From contig CANEXR010000013.1 in the NCBI GenBank assembly GCA_947443815.1, positions 1 to 22,428 on the forward strand: a DNA stretch of 22,428 bases, written 5' to 3'. Below are positions 1 through 7,678 of the stretch, in pieces. A program made the position numbers and the translations under genes. Position 1 is the stretch's first letter; each line of letters starts with the position of its first letter. Source of the DNA: Flavobacteriaceae bacterium. GTDB lineage: Bacteria > Bacteroidota > Bacteroidia > Flavobacteriales > Flavobacteriaceae. The notes under the pieces were generated by a model that saw only the letters and a program-made list of their open reading frames with translations, was not told the origin of the DNA and did not search any database.

Positions 1-935
1 GCTCCCGCTTTTTCCAAAGTAATTTCAAAAATAGGCAAACTCAAAATGGCTCTTAAATGCAATTCAAATTCATTGAAGTTTTGCGTTCCTGCCAAAGTAA
101 CCATTCCGGTATCGTGTGGTCTTGGTGATAATTCTGAGAAATAAACCCCATCATCTGCTAGAAAAAATTCGACTCCAAAAAGGCCTGCACCTCCCAAAGC
201 TTCGGTTACTTTTTCGGCCATATCTTGAGCTTCGTATAAATCTTTATCGGAAATTAAAGCGGGTTGCCAACTTTCCTGATAATCGCCACGCTCTTGTCGG
301 TGACCGATTGGTGCACAAAAAAGGGTTGGATTATTATTTTGAACCACAGTCAATAACGTAATTTCCGAATTGAATTTGACAAATGCTTCTACAATTACTT
401 CTATCACATCACCTCGGGAACCTGCTACGGCATATTGCCAGGCTTTATCAATATCATCTGCTATTTTTATGGTGGATTGCCCTTTTCCTGACGAAGACAT
501 TAAGGGTTTTACCACGCAGGGAATTCCAACTTCTATGACTGCTTTTTGCAATTCCTCAGCAGTGGTTGCGTACCGGTAATTAGCAGTTTTTAGTCCGAGT
601 TCTTTGGCAGCTAAGTCCCGAATGGCTTTGCGATTCATGGTAAAGTTGGCTGCTTTTGCTGAAGGAACTACGGTAATACCTTGTTTTTCGTACTCATAAA
701 AACGCTCGGTACGAATGGCTTCTATTTCGGGAACAATGAAATCGGGTTGGTGTTTAGCAACGATGTAGTCCAGCGCTTCGCCGTCGAGCATATTGATGAC
801 TTCAAAAGCGTGGGCGACTTGCATAGCTGGAGCATTTTCGTAGCTATCTACTGCAATGATGGTTTGACCAATACGTTGGGCGGCAATTGTAAATTCTTTG
901 CCTAATTCGCCAGAGCCTAGGAGTAGTATTTTCAT
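1..935 (-). CDS. purT: Formate-dependent phosphoribosylglycinamide formyltransferase 2 (PurT), 3' end outside window
   Basis: This is an ATP-grasp enzyme that uses formate and ATP to formylate GAR in the third step of purine synthesis, in the cytoplasm. I translated the minus strand from the ATG at 933-935. The protein begins MKILLLGSGELGKEF, a PreATP-grasp nucleotide-binding start. It continues with PEIEAIRTE, then an ATP-grasp core with VVKPLMSSSGKGQS, APIGHRQERGDYQESWQP and FFLADDGVYFSELSPRPHDTGMVTL, which is the PurT signature. About 311 codons are visible against roughly 390 in the family, so the C-terminal fifth lies beyond base 1. No frameshift is seen. The leader contains an 8-bp hairpin and a structured repeat. 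The related PurK is excluded by the HRQERGDYQESWQP and SPRPHDTG segments. Identification is confident. Confidence 0.95.
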   Translation of the reverse strand, partial: MKILLLGSGELGKEFTIAAQRIGQTIIAVDSYENAPAMQVAHAFEVINMLDGEALDYIVAKHQPDFIVPEIEAIRTERFYEYEKQGITVVPSAKAANFTMNRKAIRDLAAKELGLKTANYRYATTAEELQKAVIEVGIPCVVKPLMSSSGKGQSTIKIADDIDKAWQYAVAGSRGDVIEVIVEAFVKFNSEITLLTVVQNNNPTLFCAPIGHRQERGDYQESWQPALISDKDLYEAQDMAEKVTEALGGAGLFGVEFFLADDGVYFSELSPRPHDTGMVTLAGTQNFNEFELHLRAILSLPIFEITLEKAG

Positions 936-951
936 TGATTTATTTTGTTAG

Positions 952-971
952 GGACAACTCGCTAGTTGTCC
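952..971 (-). promoter_or_regulatory. Perfect 8-bp hairpin in the purT leader
   Basis: The arms GGACAACT (952-959) and AGTTGTCC (964-971) are perfect inverted repeats around the loop CGCT. The hairpin ends 16 bases before the purT start codon. It could affect translation or be the outer flank of the repeat at 984-1070. No known purine-regulator box or riboswitch core was recognised. Confidence 0.45.
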
Positions 972-983
972 GTACTAGATTTT

Positions 984-1070
984 GCGTGAGGGATTGCAGT
1001 GAAAATCCTTTTGTTTTTTTCTTTAAAAAACAAAAGATTGTAACGGAAAGCCCGACCCTTGTGGTCACGC
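984..1070 (+). repeat. Structured intergenic repeat, copy 1 (purine-mismatch hairpin)
   Basis: This is an imperfect inverted repeat. The inner stem is a perfect 12-bp pair, 1008-1019 with 1025-1036 (CTTTTGTTTTTT and its complement). The outer stem, 990-1006 with 1037-1053, has 12 Watson-Crick pairs and five mismatches, all A.G or G.A (993.1050, 996.1047, 998.1045, 1001.1042, 1003.1040). GCGTGA at 984-989 can pair with TCACGC at 1065-1070. The 5' half resembles that of the element at 9501-9645 (shared pattern GGATnGnAnTGnAAAnCC). I recall similar sequences between genes in Flavobacterium genomes, but cannot search here. It lies in the purT leader, downstream of the U32 gene terminator. Confidence 0.6.
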
Positions 1071-1081
1071 CCAAATTTAAG

Positions 1082-1121
1082 AAAAAAACCGATGTTTATT
1101 TTAAGTAAAAGCATCGGTTTT
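1082..1121 (-). terminator. Intrinsic terminator of the U32 peptidase-family gene
   Basis: A stem of AAACCGATG (1086-1094) with CATCGGTTT (1112-1120) is followed, reading on the minus strand, by a run of seven T (1082-1088 complement). It begins a few bases after the U32 gene stop at 1126. The plus-strand side also has TTTTGGTTTT, so it may work weakly in both directions. Confidence 0.8.
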
Positions 1122-1125
1122 GGTT

Positions 1126-2985
1126 TTAATCTTCTTCGATTTCAAATTCGGCATCTTTTTCCCAAATTTCCATTTCGCAGGGTTTACAATTGAATTTGAG
1201 TTTGTATTCTAGTTCGCCTTGCTTCAATACTAGAGGTTCTTTGAGTTTGGTTTCCATCGTGTCTTTGTGGTACTTTGGACATTTTTCTAATTCGTATTTG
1301 ATACAGTATTTGGTAGTCATCACACGGGATTTTCCGGGGTCCCATTGTAGTTCGAATGCTTTTTCGATTTCGGTAACACCATGGCGTTCGTAGAATTTAC
1401 GGGCCATTTTATTAGCAACATTATACATAAAATCCAGTTTTGTTTCTGGATAGGGATGGGATGTTTTGACTAATTGGTGTTCGTGGCGCTTGTAATTGGC
1501 AAGGCGAATTTGAGACAATTGTTCGTAAACGGTTCTTCGCATTTCGTTGATTTTAGAAATAGGAAGGAACCAGTTTTGAGAGAACATAATGGTTATTTCA
1601 GTAGCGGTATAGGGTGTGAAACCAGTTTTGGCTAAATTGATTTTGAAATTTTCCTCGATAGATTCGTTGTTTTTGGTTTGTTCTTTTGGATGAACCAAAT
1701 TTACGGTACTCGTATAACCATCTTCGTCAGTGGCTATTAATTCAAAACCATTTTCGTTTTCGGATAACAATAGAGTCGTGTTTATTTTTCGAATAGCGCT
1801 GTCCTCACGTTCAACTATTTTGATAAAAGCGGCGTCATTGTTGCGGTAAATGAAAGTGTCTGCTTTGATTTCTTTTAGTACATTAGGATAGGCTAAGCCG
1901 TTCTCTACTTTGTTGACATAAATACCATCAGCCTCGTTGTTTTCGTTGATAAAGCAAAGTCCGTCGCCATTGTTTAATAAATCCCCATTTTCGATTTGGT
2001 AAGCATTTCCAATGGTTTTGATGAGTTTTCCAATGTATTGTCCTTTGGATTTTGGGCTTTCCCAAGAACCGATTGATTGGTGTCTTTCGTTGACAAAATA
2101 ATCAGTATAGCCTCGGTTGAAACTTTTGTTTAAAGCGGAATCAAAGGTATAGGTGCAACTCCCTGATGAAGCTTTGGTGTAGTTGTTGTTTCCTTCTAGA
2201 AAAGCGTCTAATTTTTGTCTGAGATACGATACATTGTTTTTTACATAGACAATATCTTTTAAGCGACCTTCGATTTTGAACGAACATATTCCGGCTTCAA
2301 TTAGATTCGGAATTTGGTCTGAAACATCAAAATCTTTTATGGAAAGTAAGTGACTGTTTTTGATTAAAGTATCCCCGTGACCATCGATTAAGTTGTAAGG
2401 CAAACGGCAGTTTTGAGCACAGGAACCTCGATTGGCAGAGCGTTCACCATTAGCAACGCTCATATAGCAATTGCCACTGAAGGAAACGCACAAAGCACCA
2501 GTAACAAAGAATTCCAATTCCACATCGCTGGCATCGCTGATTTCTTTGATTTGGTGTAGGTTCAATTCGCGGGCCAAAACTACACGTTTCATTCCAGCAT
2601 CTTTCAGGAATTTTATTTTATCTGCATCGCGATTATTGGCTTGTGTACTGGCGTGTAAAGTAATAGGAGGTAAGTCCATTTCCATAATCGCCATATCCTG
2701 AACAATAAGAGCATCGACACCAATGTCATAAAGTTCCCAAATCATTTTGCGGCAGGTTTCGAGTTCGTTATCGTATAAAATAGTGTTGATTACCACAAAA
2801 ACTTGGGCGTGGAATAGATGTGCATATTTTACTAATTCGGCTACATCTTCAATGGAATTGGTAGCATTGGAACGGGCTCCAAATTGTGGTGCGCCTATAT
2901 AAACGGCATCGGCACCACTATTGATGGCAGCCATACCATGAATTAAGTCTTTTGCCGGAGCGAGTATTTCTATTTTCTTTTTCAT
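1126..2985 (-). CDS. U32 peptidase-family protein with DUF3656-like region, probable RNA hydroxylation factor (RlhA/TrhP type)
   Basis: U32-family proteins were named as peptidases, but the E. coli members RlhA and TrhP are needed for hydroxylation of 23S rRNA and tRNA. This 619-residue protein opens with EILAPAKDLIHGMAAINSGADAVYIG, the U32 barrel start. It has the signature ELEFFVTGALCVSFSGNCYMS with cysteines C166 and C173, followed by C189 and C193, a probable iron-sulfur site. Residues around 300-450 form a less conserved region like the DUF3656 collagenase-associated domain of RlhA (about 650 aa), so the length fits RlhA better than the shorter TrhP. Four more cysteines sit near the C terminus (C561, C569, C600, C603). 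It stands alone, with its own terminator and a long leader. The substrate is inferred, so no symbol is given. Confidence 0.88.
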   Translation of the reverse strand: MKKKIEILAPAKDLIHGMAAINSGADAVYIGAPQFGARSNATNSIEDVAELVKYAHLFHAQVFVVINTILYDNELETCRKMIWELYDIGVDALIVQDMAIMEMDLPPITLHASTQANNRDADKIKFLKDAGMKRVVLARELNLHQIKEISDASDVELEFFVTGALCVSFSGNCYMSVANGERSANRGSCAQNCRLPYNLIDGHGDTLIKNSHLLSIKDFDVSDQIPNLIEAGICSFKIEGRLKDIVYVKNNVSYLRQKLDAFLEGNNNYTKASSGSCTYTFDSALNKSFNRGYTDYFVNERHQSIGSWESPKSKGQYIGKLIKTIGNAYQIENGDLLNNGDGLCFINENNEADGIYVNKVENGLAYPNVLKEIKADTFIYRNNDAAFIKIVEREDSAIRKINTTLLLSENENGFELIATDEDGYTSTVNLVHPKEQTKNNESIEENFKINLAKTGFTPYTATEITIMFSQNWFLPISKINEMRRTVYEQLSQIRLANYKRHEHQLVKTSHPYPETKLDFMYNVANKMARKFYERHGVTEIEKAFELQWDPGKSRVMTTKYCIKYELEKCPKYHKDTMETKLKEPLVLKQGELEYKLKFNCKPCEMEIWEKDAEFEIEED

Positions 2986-3205
2986 CTTGTTGATGATTCT
3001 TCGTTAATAGCTAAAATTTAGGGCTTTGGTGAATTTCCACCAAAAAGAGTGCAAAGTTCCTATAAATTATTTAAGATTTCTAATTCAAGAGGTGATTTTT
3101 TAGAAAAATACTTGCGTTAAAAAATAAGGCCTTGAAAACGATTGTTTGTTTTTATAACTATTCTATAAATTTTGCTCATTATAATATGAGGCTTGTGATT
3201 GTCTC

Positions 3206-3233
3206 AAAAAAAAACCCCAAGAACATCTTGAGG
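3206..3233 (-). terminator. Intrinsic terminator of the aminotransferase gene
   Basis: CCCCAAGA (3215-3222) pairs with TCTTGAGG (3226-3233), with one G-T wobble and the loop ACA. On the minus strand it is followed by nine T (3206-3214 complement). It lies 56 bases past the aminotransferase stop codon. The rest of 2986-3288 holds no open frame; it includes the U32 leader with a small inverted repeat, TTTGGTG/CACCAAA, at 3025-3044. Confidence 0.85.
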
Positions 3234-3288
3234 CTTTATTGCTATAAATTGAAGTTGACTTTCCAACTTTTGTCTTTAAGAGTTTTGA

Positions 3289-4479
3289 CTATAATGCTAC
3301 TGCTTCTTTGATTCTGCGTAAAGCTTCTTTCAACAACTCTTCGCTTGTAGCATAAGAAAAACGAATACAATCTGGGTTTCCAAATGCGTCACCTGTTACA
3401 GTTGCTACATTGGCTTCGGCCAAAAGATACATAGAGAAATCATTAGCATCTTTGATAAATGTACCTTTTAAGGTTTTTCCAAAGAAAGAAGAAACATCTG
3501 GAAATACATAAAATGCACCTTCAGGAACGTTGATTTTCACTCCTGGAATTTCTTTTAATAATCCAACAACTAAATCTCTACGGCTGTGGAAGGCTTGAAC
3601 CATGTGGTTTAATACACTTGGGTCAGCATCTACAGCAGTAATAGTGGCACGTTGCGCTACTGAATTGGCTCCTGAAGTTACTTGACCTTGGATTTTTGTA
3701 CAGGCTTTAGCAATGAATTCTGGAGCTCCGATGTATCCAATTCTGTATCCTGTCATGGCAAATGCTTTTGCAACTCCATTTACGGTAATTGTTTTTTCTA
3801 ACATTCCTGGAATTGATCCGATGCTGCAAAAAGTACCTGAAAAATTGATGTGTTCATAGATTTCATCAGCAACCACATATATGTTAGGATATTTTTCTAA
3901 TACTTTAGCCAATGCGGTTAGTTCTTCTCTATTATAAACAGATCCACTTGGGTTACAAGGAGAACTGAACCACATCATTTTTGTTTTTGGTGTGATGGCT
4001 GCTTCCAATTGTTCTGGTGTAATTTTAAAATCAGTATCTACAGATGTAGGAACTTCTACAGGAACACCACCGGATAATTTTACGATTTCAAAATATGAAA
4101 CCCAGTAAGGAGCGGGTAAAATCACTTCGTCACCGTCGTTTAACATTACTTGAGCAATGTTATACAAAGATTGTTTTGCTCCAGTAGAAACTACGATTTG
4201 AGAGGGTTTGTACTCTAAATCATTGTCTCTTTTGAATTTTCTGCAAATAGCTTCTTTCAAATCGCCATATCCTTCAACTGGAGAATAGGTGCTGTAGTTT
4301 TCGTCGATGGCTTTTTTTGCTGCTTCTTTGATGAAGTCTGGCGTATTGAAATCAGGCTCGCCTAAACTTAAACTGATAATGTCTTTTCCTTGTGCTTTTA
4401 ATTCTCTGGCCAAAGCTGCCATGGCTAATGTTTGAGATGTAGCCAGGTTGTTAATTCTGTCTGAAAGTGGATTGCTCAT
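3289..4479 (-). CDS. Pyridoxal-phosphate aspartate-type aminotransferase (class I/II, subgroup I-gamma)
   Basis: This is a cytoplasmic PLP enzyme, most likely moving the amino group between aspartate and 2-oxoglutarate. The 396 residues match the usual length. Motifs in order are SLGEPDFNTPDF (about 38-49) at the substrate end, STGAKQSLYN with the cofactor phosphate contacts (98-107), SSPCNPSG with N176, VVADEIYEH with D205 and Y208, and NGVAKAFAMTGYRIGY with Schiff-base lysine K238. R373 in CIRFSYATS is expected to bind the substrate carboxylate. The start at 4479 gives the standard N terminus. The desaturase lies 96 bases upstream on the same strand; no TAnnTTTG motif was seen in that gap, so co-transcription is possible. 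A weak hairpin (4497-4520) lies in its leader. Substrate preference (aspartate, prephenate or other) cannot be settled from motifs. Confidence 0.92.
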   Translation of the reverse strand: MSNPLSDRINNLATSQTLAMAALARELKAQGKDIISLSLGEPDFNTPDFIKEAAKKAIDENYSTYSPVEGYGDLKEAICRKFKRDNDLEYKPSQIVVSTGAKQSLYNIAQVMLNDGDEVILPAPYWVSYFEIVKLSGGVPVEVPTSVDTDFKITPEQLEAAITPKTKMMWFSSPCNPSGSVYNREELTALAKVLEKYPNIYVVADEIYEHINFSGTFCSIGSIPGMLEKTITVNGVAKAFAMTGYRIGYIGAPEFIAKACTKIQGQVTSGANSVAQRATITAVDADPSVLNHMVQAFHSRRDLVVGLLKEIPGVKINVPEGAFYVFPDVSSFFGKTLKGTFIKDANDFSMYLLAEANVATVTGDAFGNPDCIRFSYATSEELLKEALRRIKEAVAL

Positions 4480-4575
4480 TAAAAAAGTGTTGAATCCCCT
4501 AATTTTATTAAAATGAAGGGAGGTTAATTATTATATTATTCGTTTGTATATGCTTTTAAAAATTATTTTTTACAA

Positions 4576-5670
4576 TTATGTAAGTTCTGGTTTCATCCCT
4601 AAATCTTTTAAATGCTTGAAATGGGCAATGACAGCAGAACGCATGTTTTTGTATTCATAATAAGGTAAGTTACATTCTATGGCGGTTTCCTTAACTATTT
4701 TTGCAATTTTACCGTAATGAATATGACTGATGTTCGGAAAAATATGATGTTCAATTTGATGGTTTAAACCACCAGTATACCAGTTTACAATTTTGTTTTT
4801 TGGAGCAAAATTAGTCGTTGTAAATAATTGATGGATTGCCCAAGTATTGTCCATTTCTCCCAATTCATTTGGTGAAGGATTGGTCGTTTCTTCCACAACA
4901 TGCGCCAATTGGAAAACAACACTTAGTATTAAACCTGCTGTATAATGCATCACAAAAAAACCGATGAGTACTTTCCACCATGTAATCCCAATTACAATAG
5001 GCAAAACAATCCAAATTGCAACATAAATGATTTTTGTAATGATTAATGTAGTCCAAAGTATTTTTGGGCTTTTAGCTTCGCCATAAGATAATTTTCTTTT
5101 GAGGTAACTTTTCATTTGTTTGAAATCCGTAGTAATGGCCCAATTGAAAGTTAATAATCCGTATAGAAAAACAGAATAATACTGTTGAAAACGGTGAAAA
5201 TTATACCATTTTGCTTCTTTTGTAAAACGAATGACACGACCGGCATCTAAATCTTCATCATGACCTGGAATATTGGTGTAGGTATGGTGTAAAACATTGT
5301 GCTGCACTTGCCAGTTATATACATTTCCAGCAAGAACATAAATGGTGCCTCCCATGAATTTATTGACCCAGTTTTTATTAGAATAGGAACCATGATTACC
5401 ATCGTGCATTACATTCATCCCCACTCCAGCCATGCCTATTCCCATAACAATGGTCAATAAAAGATGGGCCCAAAACGGCATATCCAAGGTTAAGATTAAA
5501 AAATAAGGAGCAAGAAAAACAGTAAATAGAATTATTGTTTTTAAATAAAGCTTCCAATTTCCAGTTTTTTGAATGTTGTTCTCCTTGAAGTAATTGTTAA
5601 CCCGAGAGTTAAGTGTTCTGAAAAATTTTAAAGTGTCTTGCTTAGCAAATGTAGGAGCGCTGTTATTCAT
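4576..5670 (-). CDS. Membrane fatty-acid (acyl-CoA/acyl-lipid) desaturase
   Basis: This is an integral membrane di-iron desaturase that introduces double bonds into acyl chains. The 364 residues carry the three histidine boxes: HDGNH (H89, H93), HNVLHH (H124, H128, H129) and NHQIEHH (H304, H308, H309). Hydrophobic segments lie near 42-62, 67-85, 165-180, 207-230 and 233-256. The third box contains QIEHH, typical of front-end and linoleoyl-CoA-type desaturases, yet there is no N-terminal cytochrome b5 domain, so electrons must come from a separate donor. It is divergent from rsmG with a 108-bp shared region, and a candidate promoter lies 20 bases upstream of the start. The position of the double bond it makes is not predictable. 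Desaturases of this kind help set membrane fluidity in the cold. Confidence 0.92.
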   Translation of the reverse strand: MNNSAPTFAKQDTLKFFRTLNSRVNNYFKENNIQKTGNWKLYLKTIILFTVFLAPYFLILTLDMPFWAHLLLTIVMGIGMAGVGMNVMHDGNHGSYSNKNWVNKFMGGTIYVLAGNVYNWQVQHNVLHHTYTNIPGHDEDLDAGRVIRFTKEAKWYNFHRFQQYYSVFLYGLLTFNWAITTDFKQMKSYLKRKLSYGEAKSPKILWTTLIITKIIYVAIWIVLPIVIGITWWKVLIGFFVMHYTAGLILSVVFQLAHVVEETTNPSPNELGEMDNTWAIHQLFTTTNFAPKNKIVNWYTGGLNHQIEHHIFPNISHIHYGKIAKIVKETAIECNLPYYEYKNMRSAVIAHFKHLKDLGMKPELT

Positions 5671-5689
5671 AAATTTTTTAAATAGACCT

Positions 5690-5722
5690 CAAAGATAATT
5701 ATTATAAATTTTCAATCTGCAA
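5690..5722 (-). promoter_or_regulatory. Candidate promoter of the desaturase gene
   Basis: Read on the minus strand, TTG (5720-5722) is followed after 22 bases by TATCTTTG (5690-5697). This fits the Bacteroidetes housekeeping sigma pattern TTG-N17 to 23-TAnnTTTG. It sits 20 bases before the desaturase start codon. Confidence 0.5.
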
Positions 5723-5754
5723 AATTGCGTTAAATATTTATAATCTAAAAATAG

Positions 5755-5762
5755 TACTTTTG
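5755..5762 (+). promoter_or_regulatory. Candidate -7 promoter element of rsmG
   Basis: TACTTTTG matches the Bacteroidetes -7 motif TAnnTTTG and ends 16 bases before the rsmG ATG. The nearest upstream TTG is 27 bases away, longer than usual. A purine-rich AGAAGG (5773-5778) directly precedes the start codon. Confidence 0.42.
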
Positions 5763-5778
5763 TTAAAAAAATAGAAGG

Positions 5779-6408
5779 ATGAATGAGATTCTTAAGTATT
5801 TTCCCAATTTGACGGACTTACAAAAAAAACAATTGCAACAATTGGACTTTTTGTATCATGATTGGAACGAAAAAATAAATGTTATTTCCAGAAAAGATAT
5901 TGATGCGTTGTATACCAAACATATATTACACTCTCTGGGAATTGCAAAAATCATCAAATTTGAGCCAGGAACTTTTGTGTTAGACGTAGGGACAGGAGGC
6001 GGTTTTCCTGGGATTCCATTGGCGATTCTTTTTCCAGAAACTCGTTTTTATTTGATTGATGTGATTGGAAAAAAAATTAAAGTAGTTCAGGCTGTTGCCG
6101 AAGCATTAGAACTAAAAAACGTAAAAGCAGAACAATTGCGCGCCGAAAATGTAAAAGGAGATTTCGATTTTATTGTCAGTCGTGCCGTAACGAACATGCC
6201 TGATTTTGTTTCTTGGGTGAAATCAAAAATTAAAAAAAATAACAAACACGAATTGAAAAATGGTATTCTTTATCTAAAAGGAGGCGATTTAACCGAAGAA
6301 TTAAAAGATTTTCCAAAAGCGACGGAATACAATTTAGCTGACTTTTTTGAAGATGAATTCTTTGAAACCAAAAAAGTAGTGCATTTGCCATTGAAGTTTG
6401 TGGTGTAG
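5779..6408 (+). CDS. rsmG: 16S rRNA (guanine(527)-N7)-methyltransferase RsmG
   Basis: RsmG methylates N7 of G527 in 16S rRNA using S-adenosylmethionine; loss of this mark gives low-level streptomycin resistance in several bacteria. The 209 residues match the family length. Seen are the N-terminal LYHDWNEKINVISRKDID segment (about 25-42), HILHSLGIAKI, the SAM loop FVLDVGTGGGFPGIPLAILFP (D69 to G75), the acidic strand FYLIDVIGKKIKVVQ (D94), and FIVSRAVTNM (131-140), a family hallmark. The start at 5779 is supported by AGAAGG directly upstream and by the N-terminal homology. It is divergent from the desaturase gene and ends in a hairpin terminator, so it is probably monocistronic. Nothing is unusual in the sequence. 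Confidence 0.96.
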   Translation: MNEILKYFPNLTDLQKKQLQQLDFLYHDWNEKINVISRKDIDALYTKHILHSLGIAKIIKFEPGTFVLDVGTGGGFPGIPLAILFPETRFYLIDVIGKKIKVVQAVAEALELKNVKAEQLRAENVKGDFDFIVSRAVTNMPDFVSWVKSKIKKNNKHELKNGILYLKGGDLTEELKDFPKATEYNLADFFEDEFFETKKVVHLPLKFVV

Positions 6409-6433
6409 AAATTTTGCATAAAATAAGCTCCTT

Positions 6434-6485
6434 AAAGCCCTTATGAATTCAAAAGTTTTTGAAATCGTAAGGGTTTTATTTTTTT
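6434..6485 (+). terminator. Intrinsic terminator of rsmG
   Basis: A long stem has CCCTTATGA (6438-6446) pairing with TCGTAAGGG (6465-6473) through one wobble. An inner arm pairs TTCAAA with its complement, and outer A-T pairs extend to 6434 and 6477. It is followed by a T-rich tract (6474-6485). It lies 25 bases past the rsmG stop codon and separates it from the oxidoreductase gene. Confidence 0.82.
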
Positions 6486-6553
6486 ATATTTTTCTGTAAC
6501 ATTTGGACAATCAACAAGTCTAACATTCTTATTGTCAATGTAAAAAATAAAAA

Positions 6554-7675
6554 ATGAAAAAAATTTCTAGACGTTCATTTGTACATAATTTTGGGATTGG
6601 AGTTGGTGCTACTGCGGTATTTACGGGTCTTCCCTCTTTTATAACTTTGCCAAAAAATAACGGTAAAAAAGAGGGGGATAAAAAGCTAAATATTGCGCTT
6701 TGTGGTTTAGGACGCTACGCAGGTTACTTAGCTGAAGGTATAGAAATATCAAAATTATGTCGTTTGGCTGGAATTGTAACAGGAACACCTTCAAAGGCTT
6801 TAGATTGGGGAAAAAAATATAATATTTCGGATAAAAACATTTATAATTATCAGAATTTCGATGAAATTATACATAATAAAGACATTGATTTAGTGTATGT
6901 TGTTTTGCCAAACGCCATGCATAAAGAATTTGTAATTAGAGCAGCAAAGGCTGGTAAGCACGTTATTGTTGAAAAGCCTATGGCGATTACTGCTGAAGAT
7001 TGTGAGGAAATGATAGCCGCTTGTGAAAAAGCAAATGTGCAATTGGGGTTGGGTTATCGATTGCATTATGAACCGTATAATATAGAAATTAAAAGGTTAG
7101 GACAAGAGAAAATTTTTGGTCAGGTGCGTTTGATTGAGGCTTCATTGGGTTATAATACTGGTGATACGATTGATTGGCATGTGAAGAAAGCCATGTCAGG
7201 AGGAGGACCACTTATCAATCTTGGAATCTATTGTGTTCAGGCCAGTCGTTATGTATTGGGAGAGGAACCCGTTTCGGTAACTGCTCAATTTGGGCCAATT
7301 ACTAATAAAATAAAATTTTCAGAAGTAGAAGAATCGATTACTTGGCAATTAAATTTTCCAAGCGGTGCTGTTTGTAACTCTTCTAGTTCATATAATTGTG
7401 GTATTGACAGGTTATTTGCTTCCGCTGATGAAGGTTTTTTTGAGCTAAGCCCTGCAATAAGTTATGGCCCGTTCAAAGGAAGAACAAGTAAAGGTGAGTT
7501 AAATTTCCCGGAAATTAATCAACAACAAACGCAACTTGACGAAATGGGGAAATTTATTTTAGAAAATAAACCCTTACCAAGTCATATTACAGGTGAAGAA
7601 GGGCTTAAAGACGTTAGAATTTTACAAGCTATTTATGAAGCAGCCAGAACTGGTAAAAAAGTTTCTTTGATTTAA
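6554..7675 (+). CDS. Tat-exported Gfo/Idh/MocA-family oxidoreductase
   Basis: This is an NAD(P)-dependent sugar-type oxidoreductase of 373 residues. The N terminus KKISRRSFVHNF has the twin-arginine motif (R6, R7), followed by a hydrophobic stretch to about residue 31, so the protein is likely exported folded, with cofactor bound, to the periplasm. The Rossmann fold starts at LNIALCGLGRYAG (G51, G53). VIVEKPMAITAEDC contains the conserved E140-K141-P142. SGGGPLINLGIYCVQASRYVLGEEP resembles glucose-fructose oxidoreductase, with Y226 in the catalytic tyrosine position but N222 where the related enzyme has aspartate. The substrate is unknown, and no sugar-use genes are adjacent. It lies between the rsmG terminator and a strong bidirectional terminator, so it is probably transcribed alone. 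Confidence 0.9.
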   Translation: MKKISRRSFVHNFGIGVGATAVFTGLPSFITLPKNNGKKEGDKKLNIALCGLGRYAGYLAEGIEISKLCRLAGIVTGTPSKALDWGKKYNISDKNIYNYQNFDEIIHNKDIDLVYVVLPNAMHKEFVIRAAKAGKHVIVEKPMAITAEDCEEMIAACEKANVQLGLGYRLHYEPYNIEIKRLGQEKIFGQVRLIEASLGYNTGDTIDWHVKKAMSGGGPLINLGIYCVQASRYVLGEEPVSVTAQFGPITNKIKFSEVEESITWQLNFPSGAVCNSSSSYNCGIDRLFASADEGFFELSPAISYGPFKGRTSKGELNFPEINQQQTQLDEMGKFILENKPLPSHITGEEGLKDVRILQAIYEAARTGKKVSLI

Positions 7676-7678
7676 AAT

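Noticed and set aside
116..905. Three plus-strand open frames within 116-905
   Set aside because: They lie antisense inside purT, whose translation matches the family throughout; the antisense products resemble nothing recognisable.
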